A stretch of 64,000 bases of DNA from Shewanella indica (GTDB taxonomy: Bacteria; Pseudomonadota; Gammaproteobacteria; Enterobacterales; Shewanellaceae): assembly GCF_002836975.1 (NCBI RefSeq), contig NZ_NIJK01000003.1:28354-92353 (forward strand), given 5' to 3'. The notes below the pieces were generated by a model. It had not been told where the DNA came from. It worked only from the letters and a program-made list of their open reading frames with translations, and did not search any database. This document shows, piece by piece, positions 1 through 10,350 of the stretch. Within the stretch, counting starts at the first letter, position 1; every line of letters starts with the position of its first letter. The position numbers and the translations under genes are program-made.

Positions 1-453
1 ATACGTGTCGTGCTCTATGCCGCCGAAGAGATAGGCTTGGTTGGTGGCAAGGCTTATGCCAAGGCCCACGCTGCAGAACTGGATAAACACTATATCGCCG
101 CCGAATCGGATTTCGGGGCTGGCCCTATCTACCGCATCGACTTTCAGGTCAATGAGCAAGTGCTGCCCAAACTACAGCAACTGACCCAGGTGATGCAACA
201 AAACGGCGTTGCCGCCGGTGACAACAGTGCCTATGGTGGTCCGGATGTTTCCATGTTGCCGGCCAGTGGCGTTCCTGTGGCCTCCCTGCGCCAGGATGGT
301 ACCGATTACTTTGACTACCACCACACCCCCAACGATACCCTGGACAAGATAGATCCCAAGGCGCTGGCACAAAACGTTGCGGCCTATGCCCAGTTCGCCT
401 ATTTGATGGCACAGTCTGAACTGGAACTGCGACCGCTGCCTGCCAAACAGTAA
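1..453 (+). CDS. M28-family zinc aminopeptidase, C-terminal part (5' end outside window)
   Basis: The reading frame is open from the first base, so the gene begins upstream of the window; about 150 codons are visible. Two M28 signatures can be seen: YAAEEIGLVGG near the start, whose first Glu would be the general base, and DYHHTPNDTLDKI near residue 100, which carries a zinc-binding His. The family removes N-terminal residues from peptides, and Shewanella members are usually exported, but the signal peptide would lie outside the window. The gene ends in TAA and is followed 20 bases later by a terminator, so it is the last gene of its unit. The family call is firm; substrate and location are not visible. 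Confidence 0.85.
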   Translation: MRVVLYAAEEIGLVGGKAYAKAHAAELDKHYIAAESDFGAGPIYRIDFQVNEQVLPKLQQLTQVMQQNGVAAGDNSAYGGPDVSMLPASGVPVASLRQDGTDYFDYHHTPNDTLDKIDPKALAQNVAAYAQFAYLMAQSELELRPLPAKQ

Positions 454-472
454 ATCACACGCTTTAGAAGCC

Positions 473-502
473 AAAAGCCGTTCAATAATGAACGGCTTTC
501 TT
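473..502 (+). terminator. Intrinsic terminator after the M28 peptidase gene
   Basis: A ten-base-pair stem (474-483 with 490-499) and six-base loop are followed by a T-rich stretch. Because the stem starts with A's it could also stop transcription from yaaA on the other strand. Confidence 0.75.
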
Positions 503-526
503 ATCTTTATATAGCGGGAAAGGGTA

Positions 527-1303
527 TCAGCTCTGTTCTTCCCGCAGGAACACAGGGGAGCCAGGGCTGGACTCGGCTTCACTGTAATAATAGCCGGCGC
601 TGTTAAATGCCTTTAATCGCTCCAGACTCTGTTCCTCTTGCTCCAACAGGTAACGAGCCATCATGCCTCTGGCCTTCTTGGCGTAAAAGCTTATTACCTT
701 ATACTGACCATTTTTACAGTCTTTGAATACAGGCGTGATAATACGTCCGGCAACCTGCTTGGGTTTAACCGCTTTGAAGTACTCGTTGGACGCCAAATTC
801 ACCACAATATCATCCCCTTGCTGAACCAATGCCTGATTAATGGCATCTGTGATGATATCGCCCCAAAAGGCGTACAGGTTACTGCCCCTGGGATTTACCA
901 AAGAGGTACCCATTTCCAGCCGATAGGCTTGCATCAAGTCCAGGGGCCTCAACAGACCATAGAGCCCGGATAAAATACGCAGATGCTGCTGAGCCCGAGC
1001 AACCATTTCCGGGGCAAGGCTGTCTGCATCCAGACCTGTATATACATCACCACGGAAAGCATAGAGTGCCTGCTTGGCATTCTCCGGGGTGAAATCAGGC
1101 TGCCACTCGGCGAATCTGGCGGCATTTAAGCCGGCAATTTTGTCACTGACTTTCATCAAAGAAGCAATATTGGCTGGTGTCAGCTCCCGGCAAACCTGAA
1201 TAAGCTCACTGCTGTGCTCGAGAAACTGTGGCAGGCTGTATTCAGATACCGCCGCCGGGTTGTCATAATCCAGCGTCTTGGCCGGTGAAACCAAAATCAG
1301 CAT
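527..1303 (-). CDS. yaaA: Peroxide stress protein YaaA (UPF0246/DUF328)
   Basis: The protein of 258 residues begins [13 protein letters not shown], the hallmark of the YaaA family, and has the family's usual length. In E. coli YaaA is induced by hydrogen peroxide and limits DNA damage by lowering free intracellular iron; it is cytoplasmic. The start at ATG 1303 is preferred over an in-frame GTG six bases upstream because a GGAG site lies five bases before the ATG. The gene converges with the M28 peptidase gene and stands alone. Confidence 0.93.
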   Translation of the reverse strand: MLILVSPAKTLDYDNPAAVSEYSLPQFLEHSSELIQVCRELTPANIASLMKVSDKIAGLNAARFAEWQPDFTPENAKQALYAFRGDVYTGLDADSLAPEMVARAQQHLRILSGLYGLLRPLDLMQAYRLEMGTSLVNPRGSNLYAFWGDIITDAINQALVQQGDDIVVNLASNEYFKAVKPKQVAGRIITPVFKDCKNGQYKVISFYAKKARGMMARYLLEQEEQSLERLKAFNSAGYYYSEAESSPGSPVFLREEQS

Positions 1304-1354
1304 ATTCACTCCGTCTTATTTGGTATAGAACTGCCCATGATACTGGCAGTAAAT

Positions 1355-1385
1355 AAAAAAACCACGCATTGATAGCGTGGTTTTT
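1355..1385 (-). terminator. Intrinsic terminator downstream of the symporter gene
   Basis: Stem ACCACGC (1361-1367) pairs with GCGTGGT (1375-1381), flanked by A's on the left, which read as a U tract on the minus strand, and by T's on the right, so it may work both ways. Confidence 0.8.
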
Positions 1386-1415
1386 CCGATGGCCCCAATC
1401 TGGGGCCGGATTCAG

Positions 1416-2906
1416 TTACCAGCCTTTGTCACTGCGAACCACAGGTTCACCGGTCCAGATACCCTCTTCAATATGTTCTTCAAGCTCAGGAAACTTGCTC
1501 TTGTCAAACACAGGTTCTTTGCCTTCACTCAACTGATCGCGGTAATCATTAATCACCCGCATGGCAATACCGGAAAGCAGTACCAAGGCAATGATGTTGA
1601 CTGTCGCCATCAAGCCCATGGAAAGATCGGCCAAATTCCATACCAAGGTTATTTTCGCCACAGCTCCAAACATCACCATGCCTAGTACGCACAAGCGGAA
1701 CAGGGGCAACACTTTACGGCTATTATTGGAAAGGAACAGCACATTGGTTTCGGCATAAGAGTAGTTGGCGATTATTGAGGTGAAGCAAAACAGTAAGATG
1801 GCAAAGGCCACAAAAAAGCCACCCCAATCTCCAACATGAGTGGTCAAAGCCGCTATGGTCAGTTGGATCCCTTTGTCCCCCTCGCCGATATTAACACTGC
1901 TGAGATCGCCGGCCAGCAAGATTATTGCGGCTGTTGCACTACAGATAACAATAGTGTCCATAAACACTCCTATCATCTGTACAAACCCTTGGGAAGCAGG
2001 ATGGTTTGGTGTCGGTGAGGCGCTGGCAGCGACGTTGGCAGCACTCCCCATACCCGCCTCGTTGGAGAATAAACCGCGGGCGATCCCTGACTGCATCGCC
2101 TGAGCCACAGTATAAGCCACCCCACCGGCAGCGGCCTCTTGCCAACCGAAGGCGCTGTTGACTATCAGTTTGAGAATGGTCGGCAATTGCTCAATATTCA
2201 TCCCGACAACGACCAAGGCGATCAGGATATAAGCAAAAGCCATAATAGGTACAACTACCTCGGATACCCGCGCAACTTTACGCAGCCCACCCATGATGAC
2301 CAAGCCACTGGTGATCACCAGCAGAATACCTATCCAATAAGTTGCTTTAATGTCAAACCAGTAAGCCTCTTTGACATCAAACACAATTTCCAATGCTCCC
2401 GTAATGGTATTGGCCTGCACGGCATTGAAAACCAAACCAAAGGCGATGATCAAGAATACGGAGAAGATAATCCCCATCCAGCGCTGGCCAAGCCCCCTTT
2501 CCATATAATAGGAGGGACCGCCACGAAACTGATCATCTTTATCTTTTACCTTATAGATCTGAGCCAGAGTCGACTCAATCATGGCCGTAGCCATACCCAA
2601 CAGAGCGATAAGCCACATCCAAAAAACAGCACCAGGGCCACCGGCACCTATGGCAACGGCCACCCCGGCCATATTACCGGCACCGACCCTGGCGGCCATA
2701 CTGGTACAAAATACCTGAAATGAAGACAAGCCACTGTCACAGCCCTGCCTACTGGTAGCCATCACCTTGGCAGAATGCCCCAGGTGAGTAAGCTGAATGA
2801 ACAAAAGCCTTAGAGTGAAGTACAAGCCAGCGCCCACCAAGGCATAGACCAATAGTTTTCCCCAAAGCAGAGAGTTCAAAAAATCGACTATGGTTTCTAT
2901 TATCAT
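1416..2906 (-). CDS. Alanine/glycine:cation symporter (AGCS family)
   Basis: A 496-residue inner-membrane protein with about ten hydrophobic segments. AGCS signatures include GAGNMAGVAVAIGAGGPGAVFWMW in the first third (only part of which is diagnostic) and the later GLFSNEAGMGSAAN stretch. The family imports alanine or glycine with sodium. The start at ATG 2906 (MIIETIVDF) is preferred to an upstream in-frame ATG because the extra 18 residues are charged and not membrane-like, and a GGAAAG site lies upstream. It is divergent from the phosphoketolase gene, sharing a 425-base intergenic region that contains a CRP-like site. Confidence 0.92.
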   Translation of the reverse strand: MIIETIVDFLNSLLWGKLLVYALVGAGLYFTLRLLFIQLTHLGHSAKVMATSRQGCDSGLSSFQVFCTSMAARVGAGNMAGVAVAIGAGGPGAVFWMWLIALLGMATAMIESTLAQIYKVKDKDDQFRGGPSYYMERGLGQRWMGIIFSVFLIIAFGLVFNAVQANTITGALEIVFDVKEAYWFDIKATYWIGILLVITSGLVIMGGLRKVARVSEVVVPIMAFAYILIALVVVGMNIEQLPTILKLIVNSAFGWQEAAAGGVAYTVAQAMQSGIARGLFSNEAGMGSAANVAASASPTPNHPASQGFVQMIGVFMDTIVICSATAAIILLAGDLSSVNIGEGDKGIQLTIAALTTHVGDWGGFFVAFAILLFCFTSIIANYSYAETNVLFLSNNSRKVLPLFRLCVLGMVMFGAVAKITLVWNLADLSMGLMATVNIIALVLLSGIAMRVINDYRDQLSEGKEPVFDKSKFPELEEHIEEGIWTGEPVVRSDKGW

Positions 2907-3096
2907 AATTGTAAGCTTTCCCGTGACAAACCTAGCCCGTCTCTGACGGTATATCGCCAAGTTTGTGGTTAAGATTCCTTCCTGAATGAAAAAGGATAAG
3001 CGTCGGCCAGTTTCTTTTCGAATTATCCTACATACCCCAAGGTATGCCGACCGGGCTTGAGGGCGAAGAAAATAGCATAGGAACTTGAAAATACCG

Positions 3097-3112
3097 CGTG
3101 ATCAAGATCACA
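3097..3112. promoter_or_regulatory. Candidate CRP-type operator
   Basis: GTGA (3098-3101), six bases, then TCAC (3108-3111), the core of a CRP site (TGTGA-N6-TCACA). It lies about 190 bases upstream of the symporter start and 220 upstream of the phosphoketolase start, in the shared AT-rich divergent region 2907-3331. Which gene it serves cannot be told; the region holds nothing else recognisable beyond AT-rich promoter-like sequence. Confidence 0.5.
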
Positions 3113-3331
3113 CTTAATCACTCGACCGACAGTAAATTCACCATAAAAATACCAGAACAAACTAGAGTTTTAACTTGAACAACAATGGTGTCACACGAAT
3201 TTTCTAAAAAAACCACCAGCTAAACAAACTTTCAAAACTTGGATGTTGGGCACGTTTTTGTAATAAAACTACAAATATAGTAGCCACAAGATAATCTGAT
3301 TCACTTTTAGCTAGCTCAAGCGAGGCACGAT

Positions 3332-5698
3332 ATGACCCAAAAGCAAGAGATAGGTGCACTGAAGAAATTTGTCCGGGCCACTAACTTCCTGGCAACCTCA
3401 CAGATTTACCTGAAGCACAATGTATTGTACAAACGCCCGTTACAACACAGTGATATAAAGCCAAGGCTCTTGGGCCATTGGGGAACCTGCCCGGGGATCA
3501 ACTTTGTATACGCTAACGTGAACAGATTGATTACCAAGCACAAGCGCCCGTTCCTCTATCTGGTCGGCCCAGGTCACGGTTTCCCCGCTGTACAGGCCAA
3601 CCTCTTCCTCGAAGGCTCTCTAAGCCACTTCTATCCAGAAACCATCCCCTACAACGAAACCGGTATTGAAGATATCTGTCGTAAATTCTCCGCCGCTTAC
3701 GGTTACCCTTCACATGCCAACCCCGAAGCTCCGGGACAAATCCTTGAAGGGGGCGAGCTGGGCTACTCCTTGTCTGTTGCCTGGGGTGCCGTGCTGGATA
3801 ATCCAGACTTGATTGCCGCAGTGCTTGTCGGTGACGGCGAATCTGAAACCGGCCCACTGGCTGCATCCTGGTATGCCAACCGCCTGGTTTCTCCCGCCAC
3901 CAACGGTGCCATACTGCCGATTGTTCATATTAATGGTTACAAGATTTCCGGCCCTACCCGTATGGGACGCATGAGCCATGAAGAGCTGGAACTTGAATTC
4001 AGAGGCCTGGGTTACCATCCCATCATAGTGGACAGCGAGCAGGAAGAAGATGTCTACCTGCAGATGACCAAGGCGATGGATACAGCTTACGAGATGATCA
4101 ACGACATCCAGAAGCGTGCCCGCAATGGTGAAGATGTGGTTAAGCCACGCTGGCCGGTGATCCTGATGCGCACCGCCAAAGGCTGGACAGGTGTTCCCGA
4201 ATACGATGGCAAAAAACTCGAAGGCAACTGCGAGTCTCACCAGGTAATTGTCAACAAATGCGCCACCGACAAAGGTCATCTGGCCGCATTGGATAGCTGG
4301 CTAGACAGCTATAAATTCTCTGAACTCTACTCAATCAACGAGCAGAACCAGATAATCTTCGACAAAGACATCCAGTCGCTGTTGCCACCTGCAGAACTCT
4401 GCTGTGGCCGTCAAAAGATGAGCTATGGCGGTGAAGTGGTACGCGCCCTCAGCAATCCTGACCTATCCAAACTGGCCTACGGCCCTGAAGTCCCAAGAGG
4501 TCATCGTGGCTACTCCATGCTGAAAATGGGCCAATGGATGCGCGAAGCCTTCCGTCTTAATAAAGACCAGCGCAACCTGCGGATCTTCAGCCCGGATGAA
4601 ACTTACTCCAACCAGTTGCAAGCGGTATTTGAAGCCACAGATCGTGCCTGGCAATGGCCGATTGAAAGCTGGGATGAAGATATGAGCCGCGATGGTCGGG
4701 TTATGGAACTACTGTCCGAAAACCTGCTGTTCGGTATGATGCACGGCTACACTGTCACCGGCCGTCACGCCATGTTCCCTACCTATGAATCCTTCTCTCA
4801 GGTAGTGTCTTCCATGGCCGACCAATACTGTAAGTATGTCTATGCCAGCCAAGGGGTTCACTTCCGCAAGCCGCTGCCGGCCTGTAACGTAGTTCTCTCC
4901 TCTTTGCTGGAGCGTCAGGACCACAACGGTTATTCTCACCAGAATCCTTCTTTCCTGGGGGCCATGCTTGAGAAACACCCCAAGATAATCTCGGCTTACC
5001 TGCCAGCCGATGCCAACACCACTTTGGTTTACACAGAGCGAGCTTTCGCCGACCGTGACAAATTGAATATTCTTGTCGCCGGTAAGAAAGAGCTGCCGCA
5101 ATGGCTGAGCCTTGATGAGGCCCGTAAACAAGCCAAAGAAGGTGTAATGGTGTGGGATTTTGCCTCTGATGAAAACCCGGATGTCGTCCTGGCAGGTTGT
5201 GGTGACTATGTGACTCAGGAATGTATGGCGGCATTGGTATTAATCCGCGAATTACTGCCAAGAGTGCGTATCCGCTTTGTAAGCGTCACAGAATTACACA
5301 GCAGTGGCCTGGGCAGCCTTAAATTCCAGGAAAAACCTTGGTTGATGGATGAGATATTTACCGAAGACAAAGGTGTGGTATTTAACTATCACGGTTATCC
5401 AAACACCATCAAAAAACTGATCTTCGATTACAAAGGTAGTCATAGATTCAGAATTAAAGGTTATGAAGAAGAAGGCTCAACCACCACCCCATTTGATATG
5501 GGTGTACGTAACGGTACTTCTCGTTATCACCTGGTAATAGATATGGCTTACAAATTATTCCAGCAAGGTGTTATTGATGAAACCCGTCACGTCGCGATTA
5601 CCACAGATATGCTGCAACGTTTGGTTGACCATAGAAACTATATCAAGGCCAATGGTGTAGATCCTGAGTATATCGAAAACTGGATTTGGACCCGCTAA
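3332..5698 (+). CDS. xfp: Xylulose-5-phosphate/fructose-6-phosphate phosphoketolase
   Basis: The 788-residue product is full length for the family. This thiamine diphosphate enzyme splits xylulose 5-phosphate or fructose 6-phosphate with phosphate, giving acetyl phosphate plus glyceraldehyde 3-phosphate or erythrose 4-phosphate. The ThDP/Mg motif GDGESETGPLAASW is near residue 168, and the N-terminal GHWGTCPG and GPGHG stretches are typical. A GAGG site precedes ATG 3332. No acetate kinase or phosphotransacetylase gene is adjacent; the gene is a single transcription unit closed by a strong terminator. In Shewanella, which is known to lack 6-phosphofructokinase, this enzyme offers a carbon-saving bypass fed by the talB/pgi products encoded just downstream (inference). 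Confidence 0.95.
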   Translation: MTQKQEIGALKKFVRATNFLATSQIYLKHNVLYKRPLQHSDIKPRLLGHWGTCPGINFVYANVNRLITKHKRPFLYLVGPGHGFPAVQANLFLEGSLSHFYPETIPYNETGIEDICRKFSAAYGYPSHANPEAPGQILEGGELGYSLSVAWGAVLDNPDLIAAVLVGDGESETGPLAASWYANRLVSPATNGAILPIVHINGYKISGPTRMGRMSHEELELEFRGLGYHPIIVDSEQEEDVYLQMTKAMDTAYEMINDIQKRARNGEDVVKPRWPVILMRTAKGWTGVPEYDGKKLEGNCESHQVIVNKCATDKGHLAALDSWLDSYKFSELYSINEQNQIIFDKDIQSLLPPAELCCGRQKMSYGGEVVRALSNPDLSKLAYGPEVPRGHRGYSMLKMGQWMREAFRLNKDQRNLRIFSPDETYSNQLQAVFEATDRAWQWPIESWDEDMSRDGRVMELLSENLLFGMMHGYTVTGRHAMFPTYESFSQVVSSMADQYCKYVYASQGVHFRKPLPACNVVLSSLLERQDHNGYSHQNPSFLGAMLEKHPKIISAYLPADANTTLVYTERAFADRDKLNILVAGKKELPQWLSLDEARKQAKEGVMVWDFASDENPDVVLAGCGDYVTQECMAALVLIRELLPRVRIRFVSVTELHSSGLGSLKFQEKPWLMDEIFTEDKGVVFNYHGYPNTIKKLIFDYKGSHRFRIKGYEEEGSTTTPFDMGVRNGTSRYHLVIDMAYKLFQQGVIDETRHVAITTDMLQRLVDHRNYIKANGVDPEYIENWIWTR

Positions 5699-5757
5699 GC
5701 TGAACCTTAGCTAAACAAAAAGCAAAAATTTTAGTTAAGAAATTGTTTTGCAAAAAT

Positions 5758-5790
5758 AAAAAAGCGCCTTCTAACAGGCGCTTTTTCTTT
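5758..5790 (+). terminator. Intrinsic terminator after xfp
   Basis: Stem AAAGCGCC (5761-5768) pairs with GGCGCTTT (5777-5784), then a T run. The rest of 5699-5988 is AT-rich leader and promoter DNA for the OmpA-like gene. Confidence 0.88.
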
Positions 5791-5988
5791 AGTTTCAATT
5801 GTTAAAAAACCAGGCGGTACAAATAATGAACAATAAAATTATCGCTTGAAAAGTGGAAAATTGCTGTATTTCAATGGATAATTGAGCCAGCTAGCTAAAA
5901 CACTAAACGGAACCCCACATTAAGTGCTAGTCGTGTTTCCTATACGGGACATATGGGTAATTAAATAGCAATGGACTTGGAGAACATG

Positions 5989-7089
5989 ATGAATAAGACA
6001 TTTAAAGTATTGTTGCTTGCATCTATGATGCCTTTTGCAGCATCTGCAGCAGACGAGCTCAGCCCATGGTATGTCGGTGCTGGCCTCGGTGTAAACAACT
6101 ACGAACCTAACTGTGATCAGAAAACCATGAAAACCTGTGGTGAAGACGATCCATATGCTTGGGACGTATTTGCAGGTTACCTGTTCAACGATTACTTCGG
6201 TGTAGAACTGGGTTACCGCGATTTAGGTCGTGCCGAATGGACCGACTACAGCAATAAACTCAACGACGTAGGTGTCAAGGGCGCCACTCTGGGCCTAGTG
6301 GCTTTCTGGCCTTTCGCTGATAAGTGGAGCCTGTCTGCTGAAGCTGGTGCCATGAACTACCACATTTCCAATAACAGACAATGGGGTAGCGAGTACTACA
6401 GCGATAGCGGTGTTGCGCCTTACTTCGGTGCTGGTATCGGTTACAACATCACAGAGAACCTGAAACTGGCCGCCAAGTATCGTCGTTATGAAAACCTCGA
6501 CGAAGAAAAGTGGAACACTCTGGCGATGGAAAGCAACTACTGGGGTCTTGAACTGAGCTACCGTTTCGGCAGCACTTCAAAACCAGCTCCTGTAGTCGCT
6601 CCTGTGGTCGTAGAACCAGTTGACAGCGATAACGACGGTGTCAACGACGATATGGATCAGTGTCCAAACACACCAGCCAACCACAAGGTAGATGCCAACG
6701 GTTGCACTATCTATGTTGAAAAACTGGAAACATTGGAAGTTAAAGCTGAGTTCGATAACAACTCATCTGTACTGAAAGCCGACTCTATGGCTGAAATCCA
6801 GAAAGTTGCTGACTTTATGAGCAAGTACCCTAAAGCTGATCTGGAAATCGCCGGCCACGCCTCTCTGCCTGGTAAAGCCGATTACAACCAGTGGCTGTCT
6901 CAGAAGCGTGCCGACGCCGTTGCCAAAGTACTGGTTGAACAATATGGCATCGATGCCAGCCGTATCAACGCCAAGGGCTACGGTGAAAGCCAGCCGCTGA
7001 TGCAGGGTTCTTCTGCTGAAGCCAACAAGGTTAACCGCCGTATCGAAGCTCTCCTGAGCTTTAAAGAAAAAGAAGCTCTGCTGAAGTAA
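5989..7089 (+). CDS. OmpA-family outer membrane protein with calcium-binding type-3 repeats
   Basis: The 366-residue precursor has a signal peptide ending at ASA-AD (about residue 21). After it comes an eight-strand OmpA-type barrel (roughly 25-200), a proline/valine hinge, a thrombospondin type-3 repeat (DSDNDGVNDDMDQCP) and a C-terminal OmpA domain that binds peptidoglycan (AGHASLPG, GYGESQP, NRRIE). It anchors the outer membrane to the cell wall. Three ATGs lie close together; ATG 5989 is chosen because GGAG sits six bases before it. Two Cys pairs are visible, one in the barrel's first loop (C...C near residue 34-43) and one in the type-3 repeat. It precedes talB-pgi as in S. oneidensis, but has its own terminator. 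Confidence 0.92.
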   Translation: MNKTFKVLLLASMMPFAASAADELSPWYVGAGLGVNNYEPNCDQKTMKTCGEDDPYAWDVFAGYLFNDYFGVELGYRDLGRAEWTDYSNKLNDVGVKGATLGLVAFWPFADKWSLSAEAGAMNYHISNNRQWGSEYYSDSGVAPYFGAGIGYNITENLKLAAKYRRYENLDEEKWNTLAMESNYWGLELSYRFGSTSKPAPVVAPVVVEPVDSDNDGVNDDMDQCPNTPANHKVDANGCTIYVEKLETLEVKAEFDNNSSVLKADSMAEIQKVADFMSKYPKADLEIAGHASLPGKADYNQWLSQKRADAVAKVLVEQYGIDASRINAKGYGESQPLMQGSSAEANKVNRRIEALLSFKEKEALLK

Positions 7090-7105
7090 AACTGAACTTC
7101 TTCTG

Positions 7106-7140
7106 AAAAAGTCGCTGCCCTGCAGCGACTTTTTTATTTT
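7106..7140 (+). terminator. Intrinsic terminator after the OmpA-like gene
   Basis: A 12-base-pair stem (7107-7118 with 7122-7133) ends in a long T run. It separates the porin gene from talB. Confidence 0.88.
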
Positions 7141-7209
7141 CACTCTTTTTTGTCATTAGAATTCCCTCGGCTATGGGAGTACACTTCCTTTAACCGACAA
7201 CGGCCTTCA

Positions 7210-7238
7210 TTGACAATTTCTCACCATTTTTGTAATTT
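7210..7238 (+). promoter_or_regulatory. Sigma-70 promoter for talB-pgi
   Basis: A perfect -35 TTGACA (7210-7215), 17-base spacer and -10-like TAATTT (7233-7238) lie about 95 bases before the talB start. It is the only good pair in the 7141-7333 gap. Confidence 0.55.
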
Positions 7239-7333
7239 TTTTTCAATCCTGGTTGGAAACAGAGGCAAAATCGCTTTTAATAGCGTCATGCAATTTCCGC
7301 GTAAACGGCCGCAATCTGAGAAGGATGTTTTTC

Positions 7334-8287
7334 ATGGCAAACACACTCACGCAACTCAAATCCGTTACAACCATAGTTGCTGATACCGGTGACATTGAGG
7401 CGATCAAACTCTATCATCCACAGGATGCCACCACCAACCCATCGCTGATCCTCAAAGCCTCGCAAATCCCGGAATATGCACCGCTGATCGATGATGCAAT
7501 TTCCTGGGCTAAAGCTCAGAGCCAGGATCCACAGCAACAACTGGAAGACGCCGCAGATAAGTTGGCGGTCAACATAGGGGTGGAAATTCTCAAGCTGGTA
7601 CCGGGACGGATTTCAACCGAAGTAGATGCTCGCCTGTCATTCGATAAAGCCGGCTCAATCGCCAAGGCCAACAAGCTGGTAAAACTCTATGAAGCGGCCG
7701 GTATCGACAAGTCTCGCATTCTGATCAAACTGGCTTCCACTTGGGAAGGTATCAGCGCCGCCAAGGAACTGGAACAAAAGGGTATCAACTGCAACCTGAC
7801 ACTCTTGTTTAGCTTCTCCCAGGCCCGAGCCTGCGCAGAAGCAGGAGTTTACCTGATCTCACCTTTTGTCGGCCGCATTCTCGACTGGTATAAGAAAAAT
7901 ACCGGCAAGGATTATAGCGCCAGTGAAGATCCTGGCGTAATCTCAGTAACCCAGATTTACAACTATTACAAACAGCATGGTTATAAGACAGTGGTTATGG
8001 GCGCCAGTTTCCGTAACACAGGTGAAATCATTGAGCTAGCCGGCTGTGATCGTCTGACTATAGGCCCATCTTTGCTCGAAGAGCTGGCCAACTCAGACAT
8101 CCAGATAGTAACCAAGCTGCAACCGGCTACTGAAACCCAAGAGCCACCCAAGCCATTGACCGAGGCAGAGTTCCGCTGGGAGTTCAACGAAGACCCCATG
8201 GCAGTGGAAAAACTGGCCGAAGGTATCCGTAATTTTGCTATAGATCAGGGCAAACTCGAGACCATGCTCAAGGCTAAACTGAGCTAA
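7334..8287 (+). CDS. talB: Transaldolase B
   Basis: The 317-residue product matches the length of E. coli TalB. The enzyme moves a dihydroxyacetone unit between sedoheptulose 7-phosphate and glyceraldehyde 3-phosphate in the pentose phosphate pathway. The Schiff-base Lys is in [13 protein letters not shown] (about residue 132), with DATTNPSL near the N-terminus and the phosphate-binding [14 protein letters not shown] 7334 is chosen over the upstream in-frame starts because homologues begin MANTLTQLK and AGAAGGA lies at the right distance. It forms an operon with pgi 38 bases downstream. Confidence 0.96.
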   Translation: MANTLTQLKSVTTIVADTGDIEAIKLYHPQDATTNPSLILKASQIPEYAPLIDDAISWAKAQSQDPQQQLEDAADKLAVNIGVEILKLVPGRISTEVDARLSFDKAGSIAKANKLVKLYEAAGIDKSRILIKLASTWEGISAAKELEQKGINCNLTLLFSFSQARACAEAGVYLISPFVGRILDWYKKNTGKDYSASEDPGVISVTQIYNYYKQHGYKTVVMGASFRNTGEIIELAGCDRLTIGPSLLEELANSDIQIVTKLQPATETQEPPKPLTEAEFRWEFNEDPMAVEKLAEGIRNFAIDQGKLETMLKAKLS

Positions 8288-8325
8288 TCAAGGATTGTTT
8301 TGAAACTGAAGATCAGGGACTACTC

Positions 8326-9963
8326 ATGACACATTTGACTCAATCTGCTACCTGGCAGACTCTCAAGGCGATGAGTGCAGATCTGCCTCACATGCGTGAA
8401 CTCTTTGCCGAAAACCCGCAGCGCTTTGATCAACTGTCGATTAAAGATTGTGGACTGCTGTTGGATTACTCCAAGAACCGCCTCACTGAGGCCGTTCTGC
8501 AGGAGTTACTCAAGCTCGCCCAAGAAGCCGGACTTGAACAAAAAATAGCAGCTATGTTTGCCGGTGAAGCAATCAATACCACAGAGCGACGTGCTGTGTT
8601 GCACACAGCCCTGAGAGCTCCGGCCGATGCAGATATTCGTGTCGATGGCGTCAATGTGGTCCCTGAAATTCAGCAAACCCTGGCTCAAATGGAGACTTTT
8701 GTCGAGTCGCTCTATTCAGGTCAGTGGCGCGGCTATACCGGCAAGAAAATCACAGATCTTATCTCCATCGGAATTGGCGGTTCCTTCCTCGGCCCCAAGA
8801 TTATCTCCGAGGCTCTGCGTCCCTATTGGAACGGTAAACTCCAATGCCACTTCGTCGCCAATGTCGATGGCACAGCCATCACTGAAAAACTGAAGGAGCT
8901 GGATCCTGAAACCACCCTGTTCCTGATGTCGTCAAAGTCTTTTGGCACCCAGGAAACCCTGACCAACACCCTCAGCGCCAAAGAATGGTTCCTGGCCAAA
9001 GGCGGTTCACAGCAGGATATAAGCAAGCACTTTGCGGCCATTACCTCCAATGTTGCCAAGGCAACGGCGTTTGGCATAGATGAAGACAACATCTTCCCAA
9101 TGTGGGATTGGGTTGGCGGACGCTATTCTCTCTGGTCGGCCATAGGTTTGCCCATAGCCGCCCTGATAGGCATGGATAACTTCAAGGCATTGTTGGCCGG
9201 CGCCAGAGCAATGGATGTACATTTCGCATCCAGACCTCTTGAGCAGAATATGCCGGTGATCATGGGTCTGCTCTCTGTATGGTACAACAATTTCTTCAAT
9301 GCCCAGTCCCACGTGGTGTTGACCTATGATCACTACCTCAGAGGGCTTCCGGCTTATTTCCAACAGCTGGATATGGAGAGTAACGGCAAGTCCGTCACTC
9401 TGGACGGCGATTCGGTGGATTACAGCACAGGGCCGGTTATTTGGGGCGGAGAAGGCACCAATGGCCAACACGCCTACCACCAGCTGTTGCACCAAGGTAC
9501 GGCATTGATCCCGGCTGACTTTATTCTGCCGCTGCAAAGCCATAATCCTATCGGTGAGCATCACGCTCAGCTGGCATCCAACTGTTTTGGTCAGACCCAG
9601 GCGCTGATGCAGGGACGAACCTTTGATGAAGCCTTGGCCGAACTGGCCGACAGCCCACTCTCAGAAGCTGAGAAACAGCTTATTGCCAAACATAAGGTTA
9701 TGGAAGGTAACAAGCCGAGCAATACCCTGTTGATGGACAAGTTGACCCCACTTACCCTGGGCGCCTTGATTGCTCTCTACGAGCACAGAACCTTGGTTCA
9801 GGGTGCTATCTGGGATATCAACTCATTCGATCAATGGGGAGTTGAGCTGGGTAAAACGCTGGGAAATGAAGTGCTGTCGCGTATTGGTGCAGAACAAGAT
9901 AGTCAGGATCTGGATGCTTCCAGCAATGCTCTGATCAACCTCTTTAGAAAAGCTAAAATATAG
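8326..9963 (+). CDS. pgi: Glucose-6-phosphate isomerase
   Basis: Full-length cytoplasmic enzyme of 545 residues that interconverts glucose 6-phosphate and fructose 6-phosphate. Visible signatures are [12 protein letters not shown], the phosphate-binding [39 protein letters not shown] (catalytic His) and the C-terminal [11 protein letters not shown] (catalytic Lys). A GGGA site precedes ATG 8326. It is the second gene of talB-pgi and closes with a terminator, so both sugar-phosphate enzymes are made together. Confidence 0.97.
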   Translation: MTHLTQSATWQTLKAMSADLPHMRELFAENPQRFDQLSIKDCGLLLDYSKNRLTEAVLQELLKLAQEAGLEQKIAAMFAGEAINTTERRAVLHTALRAPADADIRVDGVNVVPEIQQTLAQMETFVESLYSGQWRGYTGKKITDLISIGIGGSFLGPKIISEALRPYWNGKLQCHFVANVDGTAITEKLKELDPETTLFLMSSKSFGTQETLTNTLSAKEWFLAKGGSQQDISKHFAAITSNVAKATAFGIDEDNIFPMWDWVGGRYSLWSAIGLPIAALIGMDNFKALLAGARAMDVHFASRPLEQNMPVIMGLLSVWYNNFFNAQSHVVLTYDHYLRGLPAYFQQLDMESNGKSVTLDGDSVDYSTGPVIWGGEGTNGQHAYHQLLHQGTALIPADFILPLQSHNPIGEHHAQLASNCFGQTQALMQGRTFDEALAELADSPLSEAEKQLIAKHKVMEGNKPSNTLLMDKLTPLTLGALIALYEHRTLVQGAIWDINSFDQWGVELGKTLGNEVLSRIGAEQDSQDLDASSNALINLFRKAKI

Positions 9964-9986
9964 CCTTTTCAGCTTAAAAATCAATA

Positions 9987-10020
9987 AATACCAGCCAACT
10001 CCACTGGCTGGTATTTTTTT
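9987..10020 (+). terminator. Intrinsic terminator of the talB-pgi operon
   Basis: Stem AATACCAGCC (9987-9996) pairs with GGCTGGTATT (10006-10015), followed by T's. Confidence 0.85.
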
Positions 10021-10152
10021 GCCCGCCATCTTGTCTATACACCTTCATCAAAGCATCATCCAACTTTAACAAAATAGAAACATTATTCTTGCACCCTGTT
10101 TGCCAAGTATGATATTTAAGTGTTGATAAAACATACAACAAAGGAGGTTGCC

Positions 10153-10335
10153 ATGGATCGTTTGGATTATGGTAGTGCGCTAGATGAAGTCGTTGAAAGA
10201 CCAAGCCGCTCTCGAAGCTCCAGCAAGAAGCGCAAATGGCGAGAGATTGAAGCACTGAAAGACAAACATCGCCTGCTGAAGGAGTTACAGGAGATAGACA
10301 GCAGTTTTAATTATGATATCGACAGCCTCCTCTGA
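10153..10335 (+). CDS. Small DUF3545-type protein
   Basis: A 60-residue basic protein starting MDRLDYGSALDE, with an Arg/Ser/Lys-rich middle (RPSRSRSSSKKRKW) and a helical acidic C-terminus. The sequence looks like the DUF3545 family found next to pgi in Shewanella; its function is unknown. The start is decided by a near-perfect AAGGAGG seven bases before ATG 10153; the in-frame ATG 33 bases upstream lacks one. The strong ribosome site and dedicated terminator suggest it is really expressed. The basic stretch could bind nucleic acid, but this is only a guess. Confidence 0.8.
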   Translation: MDRLDYGSALDEVVERPSRSRSSSKKRKWREIEALKDKHRLLKELQEIDSSFNYDIDSLL

Positions 10336-10350
10336 ATATGAGAGACATTA

